Part shown: in pieces, positions 46,723 to 58,000 of the stretch
How the letters are laid out: each line of letters begins with the position of its first letter
Numbering within the stretch: position 1 is the first letter of the stretch
From: Tribonema minus
Taxonomy: Eukaryota; Sar; Xanthophyceae; Tribonematales; Tribonemataceae
DNA: 64,000 nucleotides
Direction of reading: 5' to 3'
NCBI GenBank assembly: GCA_017506865.1
Contig: JAFCMP010000501.1
Location: 62,001-126,000 of the forward strand
Translations under genes and position numbers: made by a program
Notes under the pieces: model-generated
What the model saw: the letters and a program-made list of their open reading frames with translations, nothing else
What the model was told of the DNA's origin: nothing
Databases searched by the model: none

Positions 46723-47557
46723 GCACGCTGCTGCAGCTAAGTTCTCCTGGCCTTGATACTTATCACTCCATTGATGTTGACTGAATTTCACTGAAGTTGC
46801 ACTTGAAGTTCAGGTTCGTGACACTCCGCACTTGAAGTTCAGGGTAGGACATTGAAGTTACAGTTCTCATCGCGCCAAAAAAAATCGCATCATGCATGGC
46901 ACAAGACACAGCATTCCAAATCAGGCAGGAAGTAATAGTGTCACTGTGATTTTTTGCAGGTAGGTCGCCAGAGGTTTGATGTGGGACTTGACTGAAATGT
47001 AGGATATTTGCACATGAGGAGCCTTTGTGTCGCACTTCTTGTGGTGCTGTCCGCAGCTGCCAGTGGCAGCCATGCAAACACTACTAGCGTGAGCACCCTG
47101 GCACTCATCTGTCTATCCAATGCTATGTACCTGAGTGACTTTCGATGGGCTGCAAGCTAGGCTAGGATCATCTTAGGATCAAATATGCACCTGCTGAAGT
47201 TTGCCCTACACAAAATAGCATACTTGTACATGCTGCAGAGTGGCAACGAGAGTCGTGGTCTGCGCCGACTAGCATCTGCACCCTTCTCCCCCTTGGTGTT
47301 TGGACAACCAGCCCTGCTACTGCAACTGTGAGCAGCAGCAAAGGACAGCCCACGACCCAATCGAGTATGCCAGCAGACGACTGCCCAAGTGTAGCCCCGC
47401 CCGGTCCCATCCACGATGCGTGCAGAAGGCGAGAGCGCATGCGTGCCAGGCCCCACAGGCATACCCAGCACCACCACAGCATGACCACACGTGCGGCGCC
47501 ATCGTGCCCCCGACCCCTTGCACCGTCGTCGCACCCCAAGCAAAGCGCCACCCTCCC
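46723..47557. other. Intergenic, upstream of helical-repeat gene
   Basis: This region contains several TTGAAGTTCAGG and TTGAAGTTGC motifs (46791-46862) belonging to the dispersed (TTGAAG)-type repeat. The rest is the APMAP-like gene's 3' flank. I see no gene. Confidence 0.5.
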
Positions 47558-50500
47558 TCAAGGCGCACGCACTCGCGCCAGGAATGGGTTCTGACTCGAC
47601 CCCAGGAACAGGTAGCCCGTCGTAGGGTGCCGCAGCGCCGTGCTGACGAACGGCACGCGCCCCGTGGGGTCGTGGTAGCTGGCCTGCACCTCTCCCGTCT
47701 GTGCGTTCAGCTCCAGCACGAGGCCGTAGCGCGGTATGAGCCGCTCCATGAGCACCGGGCCGAGCAGCGCGACGACCGCGGAGCGCGCCGCCGGCGGCAG
47801 CCAGAACATGTAGTGCAGCAGCGAGAACGGCTTGGCGGCGCGCGTGCCGACGCCGATCAGGAGCGTCGCGGCGCCGCCGCCGCCGCCGCCGCCGCCGCTG
47901 CTGCCAGCGGTCATGGCTGCAGGAATCTCGCTGCCGCGCTCGACGGACTCGTCGCTCTCGATGACCTCGCCGCCGCCGGCGTCGGCGCCGGAACCGTCCT
48001 CGTACGGCGCGCTTTCCTCGAGGTTGTCCGCAAAGCCGGGCAGGTTCGCGGCGAGGACGCGCACGTGCGGCGGCAGCGCGGCGCCGCTGCAGCGTGTCAG
48101 CGCCGCCGCCGTGGCGCTGGCGTCGCCGGCGTCCGCGGAGAGCGCGGCCAGCGGCACCTCGAGGACGCGGAAGCGCAGCGACTCTGCGATGAGCGCTGTC
48201 GTGCCGTTGCGGATGACGACGCCGTTGGCAAAGTGCAGGCCGCACAGGAGCGTCTTGAGGGAGCCGTCGGCGGGGTCGAAGCGCAGCAGGCGGCCGCGCG
48301 GCGCGGCGTCCAGGATCTCCAGCTGCGGCGCCGGAGCACGCAAATGAAGGTTAGGATTGATAGGCATGTAGGTTGGCTGCGGCGCCGGAGCACGCAAATG
48401 AAGGCTGGGATTGATGGGTACGCAGGTTGGAGGTGCGCGGGACTTTGAGAGCGGTGGCGCTGGCGACAACTTGGCGAATGAGTGCATCTGTCGAATTCCG
48501 TGGCGGGCATGCGTAAGTGCCGTGCAGCTTTGCTAAATCGCGACCTGATTGCGCTGGAAGTCGGCAGTTGCTCAGTGACAGCAGCACTCATGCAACAGCT
48601 CCAAGTACCCGACACTAGCAAACGATGACACCATGCGCCATGCGCTACGCTTGCGCATCATGAGTGTCGCGCGGTTCCACTGCCCAAGACAGTTTGTGAT
48701 CACGTACGCTGAGCATTGCAGAAACTCTCTGTGAGATTGGAAATGCGTGCTGTGGTCTAGTGAAGCGACACCAGCCACACCAGCAGTACGCACTACCACC
48801 CCTTGCACCCCGGCCGCTCCACATCAGCAATCACTCAACGTTCACAACATCGCCACCAGGCTGGCCGAGCGTCAACTGCCGCAAATCACAAGCGCCACTC
48901 CCAGCACACGCATTCGACCCCCCCCCCCTCCCCCCCCCCCTGCGCTCACCCTGTTGTTGAAGCGCGCGTGCTTCCAGCTCGAGTCCGTGATGAGGAACGT
49001 TCCGTCGGGCGCCAGCGCCAGGTCGTTCAGGAAGCGCACCGGCCGCCGCGTGTCGCGGTGCGCGCGCGCGCCGCCCGCCGCCGGCTCCGGCACCGTGCTC
49101 GCCGCGTCGAACAGCTGGCGCGCCGCGTGCCGAGCGCTGACGTCCAGCGCAAATAGGCCGTGGTACGCATCCAGAACGTAGAGCGTGGCGTTGGAAGCAA
49201 CGAACTGCAGCCCCAGGGGGCGGCCGCAGCGGCGCTCCGTGTCCTCGCTCGCGCCGCGGTTGCGCGCGCGCGCTGCCGCGGAGCACTCGGCGCGCAGCTC
49301 TGCGCGGGGGCGGCGGCGGCGGCGGCAGTGCACGGTGTTGTGAGTGACAATGGTGCATTTCGAATATGTTGAGAGATGTTGAATGGCGTGTGAATAAGGT
49401 TATGCGGGCGTGCGCTGCGGCGGCGCCGCGAGTCTGCGCTCGAGCGGCAGCGACGTGAGCGCGCAGGTGCGAAACAAGACTTCAGGCCGCAGAGGTCAAG
49501 CTGAGCATTGCTACGCTGTGTGCAGCTGCATTGACAGCAGCGCTCCGCACCCTGCCTAAGGCTGCAGACGCGCGCGCCCATTGCCGCATAAGGGGGGACG
49601 GACAGGTTTACGCTCTGCAGTTCTTGGTCCTAGCGACTGTAAGCTACTTGAGGTTGACAGCAGTGATGCGTCAAGCTGCGCACATGCGCCGCAGCCGCTC
49701 TGCAAAACCGACAAGGACGTCAGAGATTACGCATGCGAAACGCAGCCGCGAGGCGTGCACATGTGCCTCGAATGAGAGTGGGGATGGGCATACCATATCG
49801 GCATTGACGTGGTGCAAGAGTGAGCAGTGCGCGGCAGCGACGGTCGCAGAAGCGGTGGCATGCTCGTGGTGTAAATCTGCACGTCACTGATGGTGCTGCA
49901 CTCAGTACCATGAGCGCAACGGCTTGTGCACGGCGGAACAGTCGGTGCATGGATCTGCGTGGTGGTGCAGTAAATCCGCCCATGTTTACGGTGACATGCT
50001 GGCCGAGCGCGAGCGGCAACAGCAAAGGACCTGGCGAAGGTTTCGAGCCTCTCGCATGCCGTTCCACACACGACGCTTGCACCTCACGCAAACTACTCAG
50101 GGCGCGAGCGCAGATAACCGCTGCAGGAGTTTACACGGACGCCCGCTCTGGGTACCTGGGCACAGACACTAGACACCAGAGCGAGACGGTGAAGGGATTG
50201 ATGAAGCGCGCCATAGGCCTCCGGCATGTAGGTATGTAGCCGCCGTACCCCACTTGACCACCCTGCCAAATACCATCACGCCTGTGCTGGCCAACGGTCT
50301 GGCTTGACCCCAGTGGCACACCACACTAGCACATAGTCATACAACACGATTGCTTCTGAAGTATACTTCTTGAAGTTCAACAGGGCAGAGGCACGTCACT
50401 AGGTGCTCCGTGCTCACCCTTGCCGCACTCCTCCAGGCCCGTCTTCGCGCCCGCCTCACGGCACTGCGAGGATAGGAAACCGCCGACGAAGAACACGGTG

Positions 50501-51561
50501 CGCAAGTCCTCGCCGCGGTCGTTGAGCATCACCACCCGACCATCTGCGACGCGCGCGTGCCGCAGGCGGGTGCGGGGGTCAGGCGCGGCAGGGGCCACGT
50601 TGCTCTGATGACGTGATGATGTGCTTGTGGTAACAGTGCATGATTTTGCAAGGTGGAGAATCAACACCCTGCCTGTGGTTTTGAGATGAATTATCGTACA
50701 AGCATTGAGGTTGAGGCTTGGGTGACGCGCCGGACAGCTGGAGGTTCAGTTGGTTGATCACAATCATGCCGGGGTATATGCCTGAAGTGATTATGAGTAA
50801 AAAAATTATTGAAGCACAACTAGCATAGTGAAACCTTCCCTTTCCATCTACGCACTCTGAGCATATGATTGATGTCTCTATTGAGTTTGGGTCTCAACCT
50901 GGTTTGGTCCGCAGGCGTGCACGACCCCCAAGCGCTACATGCCGCATGCACTAGCATTTCAGTCAAACCTACGTCATTAAATGTGCTCAACCACCAGTCG
51001 CATATGGCACACGGTGCTGTTGAAAGCAGCAGGAATATGGCCCGAGGTGTTGGTGCATGGCCATGTGTCAAACATGACAGCGTGTGCGGGGGACGCGCAT
51101 GCGCGATGGCACTAGCAGAGAGCACCTGCCAGTATATCATGAGCGCATGTCAGCACTACATGCCTGACACAGCTGGTCTCTATGCAAGCCCCACAGCTGT
51201 GCATGGTTTCTGCACGGCTGTGAAGCGGTGCAAGTATCCACAGTGTGAAGTCACATTGACAGACGTGCCGGCAGCAACTCTCAAACTATGCAATGCAGCA
51301 TCATCGCTCACCTGCCAGGCCTGTGTAGATTGAGCCATCTGCACCCAGGGCGAATGCTTCTGGGCCTACTGTTTCATTGACGTGGAGCAGCTCGGCGTTG
51401 ATCAGCACCTCGTTTGGCGCCAGAGCACCGTGAAGAGATGGCGGTGACGGTACCTGACTCCACGGAAATGGCTCCAGTGGACTCTTGGATATCCTTTTAC
51501 CCACCATGTACCCCAGGGCCGCCACAGCTATTGCCAGCAGTAGAAGTGATTGCCCCCCCAT
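47558..51561 (-). CDS. APMAP / strictosidine-synthase-like beta-propeller membrane protein
   Basis: Four exons (51312-51561, 50418-50543, 48950-49299, 47558-48322) give 496 aa. Residues 4-22 (SLLLLAIAVAALGYMVGKR) form an N-terminal membrane anchor. A six-bladed propeller of the SSL family follows: GPEAFALGADGSIYTGLADG (created by splicing 1 to 2), CGRPLGLQF, LYVLDAYHGLFALD, VRFLNDLALAPDGTFLITDSS, GRLLRFDPADGSLKTLL and CGLHFANGV, then LPGFADNL and the C-terminal blade YHDPTGRVPFVSTAL...GYLFLGSSQNPFLARV. Animal APMAP is an ER/plasma-membrane arylesterase-like protein; plant members include strictosidine synthase, but the catalytic residue of true strictosidine synthase cannot be assumed here. 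A poly-Gly insertion (around 47873-47900) interrupts the last third. The promoter lies in the 240 bp shared with HMG-CoA lyase. Confidence 0.88.
48322..48440 (-). repeat. 54-bp tandem repeat at the APMAP-like exon 4 acceptor
   Basis: The intron sequence next to the acceptor (CTGCGGCGCCGGAGCACGCA...) is repeated once in full, 54 bp away (from 48323 and 48377), and partially a third time. The repeat is mostly intronic and includes the CAG acceptor. Confidence 0.85.
48919..48942. repeat. C-rich homopolymer in APMAP-like intron 3
   Basis: A run of C interrupted by one T on the + strand lies just downstream, in transcript sense, of exon 3. It is poly(G) in the transcript, so unlike other tracts here it is not a polypyrimidine tract. 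Confidence 0.6.
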
Positions 51562-51801
51562 GTTGTGCGCTGGGGGTCGGAATTGCCTTCGCTGCGTTCA
51601 GTCAGTGATGTGCTGGTAATCTGCTGCGCGACTACCTCGCACGGTGGCGATAGCTCTGTTAACTCACTTGCAAGCTTCTCTTTCTTTAGAAAGAAGATCT
51701 TACCGAACTGCAACTTCGACAGTTGTCAGTTGAAGTGTGAACATTATACCTTGTGCGTGGAACGTGAGGTGTGTGGCCGTACCGCTACTGGCTCACTTAA
51801 C
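51562..51801. promoter_or_regulatory. Shared 240-bp divergent promoter region, APMAP-like gene and HMG-CoA lyase
   Basis: The start codons of two well-supported genes face away from each other across 240 bp. The region is clearly less GC-rich than both genes and contains an A/T-rich palindromic stretch (TCTTTCTTTAGAAAGAAGA, about 51679-51697) near its middle. Both promoters must overlap here. Confidence 0.55.
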
Positions 51802-52863
51802 ATGCTGCGGCCAGCATTCCGATGGGTTAGGCGAGTCCAGCCCGGCAGCGCTGCCGGCGCCTTTACTTCACGCCACTTGAACAACAGTGCCAGCACCGCG
51901 GCCCCAGACAATGACAGTGCCCCTAAGCTTCCTCCAGAAGTCACCATCGTGGAGGTAGGACCTAGAGACGGGCTTCAGAACGAGCGTACCCCCATCAGCG
52001 CAGAGAGCAAGATTGGCTTCGTCAATCGCCTGGCTGCAGCTGGCCTGCGAAGAATCGAGGCGGTGTCATTCGTGAGCCCCAAATGGGTGCCGCAGATGGC
52101 AGATGGAGCGGCGGTCATGGCTGGCGTAGATCGCCCCCCAGGCGTCCGCTACATGGCCCTGGTGCCTAATTTGAAAGGCTTGGAGGGAGCGGTGTCCGCC
52201 AAGGTGCACGAGGTGGCCGTCTTCGCCTCCGCCTCCGAGACCTTCAGCCAGCGCAACATCAACTGCACCATCGCCGAGAGCATCGAGCGCTTCAGGCCCG
52301 CGTGCGCCGCCGCCGCCTCCGCCGGCCTCCCCGTCCGCGGCTACATCTCCTGCGCGCTGGGCTGCCCCTTCGAGGGCGCCGTCCCCCCCGCCGCAGTCGG
52401 CCGCGTCGCCGAGGCGCTGCTCGCCGTCGGCTGCGCCGAGATCTGCGTCGCGGACACGGTCGGCGCGGGCACGCCGCTGCGCGCCGCCGCCGCGCTGCGC
52501 GCCGCCGCCGCCGCCGGCGTCCCGCTGCTGCGCCTCGCCGCGCACTTCCACGACACGTACGGCCAGGCGCTCGCCAACATCCTGACGGCGCTGCAGATGG
52601 GCGTCACGACGGTCGACGCGGCCGCGGCGGGGCTCGGCGGCTGCCCGTACGCGCCCGGCGCCACCGGAAACGTCGCCACGGAGGACGTCGTGTACTTGCT
52701 CGAGGGCTGCGGCGTGCGGACGGGCGTGGATCTGGAGCGGCTGCTCGACGCGAGCGACTACATCTGCGGCGCGCTCGGCGGCGGCAGGCTGCCCGCCGCC
52801 GGCGCGGCGCGCGCGCTGCTGCTCAGGCGCAGGGCTGCGGCGGGTGCGGCGGCGCAGCAATAG
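51802..52863 (+). CDS. HMGCL: Hydroxymethylglutaryl-CoA lyase, probably mitochondrial
   Basis: The enzyme cleaves HMG-CoA to acetoacetate and acetyl-CoA in leucine breakdown and ketogenesis. One intronless frame of 353 aa, a rare case in this window. The first about 35 residues (MLRPAFRWVRRVQPGSAAG...) are Arg/Ala/Ser-rich and acid-free, a good mitochondrial presequence. The TIM-barrel motifs follow: VEVGPRDGLQNE (catalytic Arg-Asp and metal site), EAVSFVSPKWVPQMAD, SASETFSQRNINCTI, RGYISCALGCPFEG, CVADTVGAGTP, AHFHDTYGQALANI (metal-binding histidines), and GLGGCPYAPGATGNVATED with the active-site loop cysteine. The C-terminus is an Ala/Arg/Gln tail ending in TAG, without a peroxisomal signal. 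ATG 51802 is preferred over an in-frame ATG at 51550, which lies in the neighbour's coding sequence. Confidence 0.96.
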   Translation: MLRPAFRWVRRVQPGSAAGAFTSRHLNNSASTAAPDNDSAPKLPPEVTIVEVGPRDGLQNERTPISAESKIGFVNRLAAAGLRRIEAVSFVSPKWVPQMADGAAVMAGVDRPPGVRYMALVPNLKGLEGAVSAKVHEVAVFASASETFSQRNINCTIAESIERFRPACAAAASAGLPVRGYISCALGCPFEGAVPPAAVGRVAEALLAVGCAEICVADTVGAGTPLRAAAALRAAAAAGVPLLRLAAHFHDTYGQALANILTALQMGVTTVDAAAAGLGGCPYAPGATGNVATEDVVYLLEGCGVRTGVDLERLLDASDYICGALGGGRLPAAGAARALLLRRRAAAGAAAQQ

Positions 52864-53230
52864 CAGCGGCGGCGCCGGCGGTAGGTCCGGCAGCGCCGGC
52901 GGTAGGTCCGGCGGCGCCGCAACAGTGGCGGCAGCGTGCTGCTGCTCAAGCGCAGCGGCGGCGGCGGTAGGTCTGGCAGCGGCGGCGGCGGGAGTGGTGG
53001 AGGCGGCTGTGGAGGCGGCGGCAATGAGGCGACGACACACATCACTCTGGGGGGCAATTGGCAAGCTGGCGTCCTTGGCGCAGCGCGTGCACTGCTGCTC
53101 AGGGCCCGTTTGGCACCGCAACAGCAGGGTCAGTAGCAGCGGTGAGAGCTAAGATCTGCAGGGTACGGATGCCCTTGGCAGGCGCGGCGCGCGCTGCTGC
53201 TCCTGCGCACGGTGGGTCGCAGCATCAGCT
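52801..53230 (+). repeat. Decayed copies of the HMG-CoA lyase 3' coding end
   Basis: The final coding segment (ARALLLRRRA, CGCGCTGCTGCTCAGGCGCA) is echoed downstream of the stop near 52931-52965, 53055-53125 and 53168-53228, spaced roughly 120 bp apart. The second copy is the best, alignable over about 60 nt (GGCAAGCTGGCGTCC...CTGCTGCTCAGG). A short direct repeat (CGGCGGTAGGTCCGGC) lies between. Confidence 0.7.
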
Positions 53231-55090
53231 GCATCAGTGACCAACACAGTTCGCTGACGGAGCAATCGTCATGCTTTCACCGCCTTCGACATTACAGCTC
53301 TTCCCCACAGCTGTGGGTTTTCGCTCGGCTGCAGCAAGTGCACTCGTCAAGGTGCAGTCGAAGTCTAGGATGCAGAGATGTAGCATGTTGCGCCCAACGG
53401 CCGCCGGTGCCAGATGTGCTTGCACGCAGGCGAGCTTGCGTCAGGCTCAACGAGGCTGTTCACAACCTGCGCGGACCATACCATGTATATAGAAGGCACC
53501 CGCTGTGAGACCTTAGAATGTTGATGCAAGCTGCTTGTGATGCATTTGCACAAAGTCAACTTTGAAGTTGATACAGGAGGGCGGCGGCAAGGCACCAACC
53601 TCGGGGCATTGGCAGCCGATGGCCAGGGCCTGTCCATCTGCTTGCCAGATCAGAACAGCAGCTACCTTGTGGTCATGTGTATAGACATTGTACAGAGCCC
53701 GCCATGTCTTAGCACTGAAAAACGCGCTGACATGGTGTCCGTGCGGGTGCTTGACAATGGCGTACATGCCACTACAACAAAGGCGCGCAGCACCGTTGCA
53801 AGCCACATGCACAATCACAGTTGCTGCAGCATACGCCAGTTCCTTTCATAATTGAAGTTGAGCATTGGCTCCCCCAATCATCGAGTGCCGCTGTCCAAGT
53901 ACTCAACATGTGCTGCTGCTTACATGCGCTTGCGTGCCTGCATGCATATGCACTGCATACTCCAGAGTGCCACCTTTGAATGGCTTTACTACTGAGCACT
54001 GATGACTGTCACTTGCTCATGTGGTCCACATGTAAGAAGTACCTACAGCATGAAGTTGCAATGGCGCCATGCAGAATTGTGTAGCGCGCGGCGAAAGCCT
54101 GCGCCTGAACCGCCGTCGCTGCACACAAAGTGCCAACACGCAATGGCGCTGCCAGCAATGACTGTTGTCAATGAACATTGTACATCTGCTCCGTGATCTT
54201 GCAAGTAGGCACAGGCGGTGGCGTCACAAGCAACATTGCGGCACGAAGAACAACTGCATGGCAGAAAAGGCGATGGACTGAGATTGAGGTTGCGCCTGTA
54301 TGAGGACGGAGCATAGTTGTTAAAATGATCCTCCGCCATTGTAAATTTATGATGCGCGTGCATGGTCGTGGTACCTTTGTAGAATGAACGCGCGATGCTG
54401 CACCAAGGCGACGCCGTCGTCGCCGCTGCACTACCAGCAGTAGCTAGCAGCAGCACCACTGCACCAATTGAGCCGCTGTACAACCCCCGGGGCACTGCTT
54501 GCACCGAAGCCCCCAGTCGCATTACTCAACAACTCGATGCTTTTGCCTCAGCGCGTGCAGCAGTACTCAAATACGTTGCTGAGCACCTGCACTCCTACAG
54601 AGGACTACATGGAGGGGCCTGCGTGCTGTGTACTCCAACACTCTGCTCCCAGTCTATGTGACCACCGCTCAGAAATGTCTCTTACTGCCCGTCCGCCGCT
54701 GTAAACGCCCGTGGGAGTATGTGCTGGTCAAACGGACGGGCCTGACGGACATCACATTGCCCGGACGAGGGGGAAAACTGGAACTTCCGCGATCATCACG
54801 CCAGTCCTGTAAAGTGTTTGATTGCGAGGCGCGCCCTCTCCCTTGCATGCCAACCAACGCGCCTCCTCCTCCTACGCGCTGCCGCCTTACTCCGCAGCCT
54901 CCTCATCCCCCCCCCCTCCCCCCGGCTCCGGGTGCTTGGGGTCAACGCTGGTGCCGTCCGGCCAGACGTCAATGTAGTCAGCGTCGGGCCAGGTGATGGC
55001 GCTGACGGCCTTGTAGCGGCGTGCAAAGTCGGCGTAGGAGAAGCCCTGGCGCCGCACGCAGAGGTTCTCCTCCAGGCCCAGGTACGTCAC
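53231..55090. other. Intergenic, with an unexplained open frame at the right end
   Basis: There is no supported gene between 53.2 and 54.88 kb. (TTGAAG)-type motifs occur at about 53561 and 53851. At 54887-55090 on the minus strand, directly after the TAG of the carrier gene, 67 further in-frame codons stay open and are rich in acidic and aromatic residues (FSYADFARRYKAVSAITWPD). Confidence 0.5.
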
Positions 55091-58000
55091 CTATTCCAAG
55101 TTGCGCTTGGCCACCTCGTACCCGAGGAACAGCGCGGCGTTCGCGGGGAACGCGCGGACGCACGTGACGGTCACGCCGGCGAACAGCGCGCGCGGGCCGC
55201 CCGCGGCGACCAGCGGCCGCGCCACTGCGCTCAGCGACCGCGGCCCGTGGGGCGTCACCTGCAGGGAACAAGCACAGTTCATGAAGACGAATCAAAAGAC
55301 CGTAGAGCTCTAGGTGACAAGGCGTGTTAGCCGTCAGATTGAACGCCTTGCGCCAGTGACCGTGGTCATGATTTGTGGACGTAGATCAGATCGGGCCAGG
55401 ACGGTTCAGTGTGGATCAAGTCGTTTCAGGACGGGTCAGTTCAAAACGCAGACACAATGGGCCCGTTCAGATAGATACTGATTCTGAATCGTGAGCTGTT
55501 CTTGGTTCTGCTGTGGCCGTGAACTGCGCCTTCCCTTGGACACCAGCTCAAATTGCAGATCCTGGAGTTGGCGCTTCGACATGGGCTTCAGTCTGCATAC
55601 TTTGTTTTGATCTGTAATGTGAAGACAAGACAGAACTCTTTGTCTTTCATAAAAAAAAAGCAAAATTGTAATTTTGATACGGAAAAACTGGTCACCTGCA
55701 TCCTGCTCTTGAGCACGTCAAAGGGCATGCTGAGGAGCCAGCCGGCGACGCCCGCGAGGCCGCCGGCGCCAATGTAGGCAACCTCGCGCGGGAAGGACGT
55801 GCGGCGCATGGCCTGCTCCACGAGCACGTCGTACACGCCAAAGAACATGCTGCGCGCAGGGGGGGGGGGGGGGGGGGGGGGCGCGGGGGGGGGGAGAGGG
55901 CAAGCGCTCAGAAAGGGTCGGCGCACGGCGCCAGGCGGCATTGGCTGAGCATGAGATCTTGTTGCTTCGGGACGTGTCGCTGGCTCGACGACATGCGCAG
56001 CGCACCGTCGCGTGCGCATGCAGGGGTCAGGGATGCCGAGGGTGTCTCTGCACACGTTTTGATGAGTGCATGCCTCTGTGCACGTTTTGATGAGGACGTG
56101 CCATGGCGCCAGAAGTCGGCATCGCAGAAATGACCGTATGCCATCGGCGAGCACCACTTGCTGCAGCATGTGTACACCACGACGGATGATGCCGTGCTGG
56201 GTGCGCGCTCGGTCCGCGCCGCGGGGCCCTTGAGTGTTGAGCCCAATGACTTGTCAAGCCACACCTCTCAGAACTCAATACGCGGGGGCGGCGAGACGTG
56301 CAGAGCACCAGGAACACGCCTGCGCGCACCGCGCCGAGGACGTTGTGCGCAACTTCAACAACAGCAGCGTCATGCACCACCTGTGCCCTCCCCGGTGAAA
56401 AGTGCCGCTGGGGCGCCATCGTCGAGAGGGCGCCAGCATGCAGCACGCAAGACGCTCCAGGTAGACGGGCTTCAGCACCAGCGGCGTTGATTGAACTGGC
56501 CATGACTACACCACTGCCCAAATGCAGCCCCCCCCTTCCCGCCCCCCATGCCCCGTGCACGCCCGCCGCTCGCCGCTCGAATCACAGCAGCATACAGCCC
56601 CCCACTCCCCGTGCCCCCCCCCCCACCCATAGAAGTTTTAACATATTGGAGGCATCACCTGAAGAACAGCGCGTCGCGCGCCACCTGCGCCCGCAGCCCC
56701 CTGTAGAACCCCCGCATCCCCTCTGTCCGCACCATGAGCTGGGCCATTTCCACGGCGTTGGGGGCGCGTCGTGCTGCAGTGCCGCGCGCCACCTGAACGC
56801 GACATTTGATGACGTCAAAGGGGCACAGGGCGACGGCTGCGGAGGGTGCAGCAAGGGGGGGGGGGGGAGAACGATTGTCATGGCATCAATGATCACATTA
56901 GCTGATGGTAGAGGGATAGACGCGGGAGGGAAGGGGGGTAACGAGCTCTGCATGTTTGCCACATCATCCTGCGAGCGTCTCGGACACGGCAATTGAAGGC
57001 TGCAAGATGTGACAGCGCAGCTGCGCAAGGTGCAGGCTGATCAACTCTGTGAGCTATCGTGATGCGCAGGTGCTGCACCGGGTGACGTCAGGCCATTCGC
57101 CAACAGGTCATCTGCCCCACCACCAGTCATGTAGCCGGCAAAGCAGTGGCATCGCTGCATTGACCGGCATCAGGGACTGCCTGAGACCATGTGCAGCTCT
57201 CCAGCTGCGCATCCTCCGCACGCCGCACTTCCACTGCACAAGCGCCCATGCTCTGATGTGCGTTTCCGAGCGCCCATCGACGGATCGCAATGCAAATTTT
57301 GAGCTACCGAGGAATCCCGTGCATGTTATGCGTTTCAGAGCGTCCGTTGACGGATCGCACGCCAACTTCCAGCTACTGAGGAACCCCGTGCACGTTGTGA
57401 GCTACTGCAGGTACGCACCTGTAACGGCCCCCGTGACAGCTCCATAGGCCACAGGCTGCACGGCAGCATGCCTGTCTGACGGCGGCCACAGGAGCTTGAG
57501 CTCCTTGTTGATGGCAAACGCCACGATGTTCTCAACGACTGCGCCGCTCAGCGCTGGCGTAGCGCCTTTCCACAGCGACGCCACGCCCTCCTGCGATATT
57601 GTGGTGCGCAGGCACTGCATGGCGCCGGAAAATGCCTGGAATCGGAGCGGGTAGGACACCGAAGTAAGGGTTGGAGTTGGGGCGGTGCGCAGAGGGCATG
57701 GTGTTTGTTTGGAGGCTGTCAACACAGAGCAGGGGCGCGGCCGCATTGCTGATGGTGCTAAAGCAAAGGTCGCCGATGCGGGGCACATATCCATTTCATA
57801 ACGGTGACTGACGGCAGAGCAAGGCTGCAGTCGCATGTCCTGGAGCGGCGTCAGCTGTGGTGATGGCTTGACAGCAAGCATCAACTATACCGCACAAGCA
57901 GGTCTAGGGTAGAACTACAAGACGGCAGACCGCCACAATTTGATCATGAGGTGTCACAGTTGGCGGTGATGGTGCTTGTTGAGGCTGCTCTGATGCTTCA

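Noticed and set aside
51550-51801. An in-frame upstream ATG extending HMG-CoA lyase by 84 codons
   Set aside because: It overlaps the neighbour's start region and would bury the mitochondrial presequence; the downstream ATG gives a normal protein.
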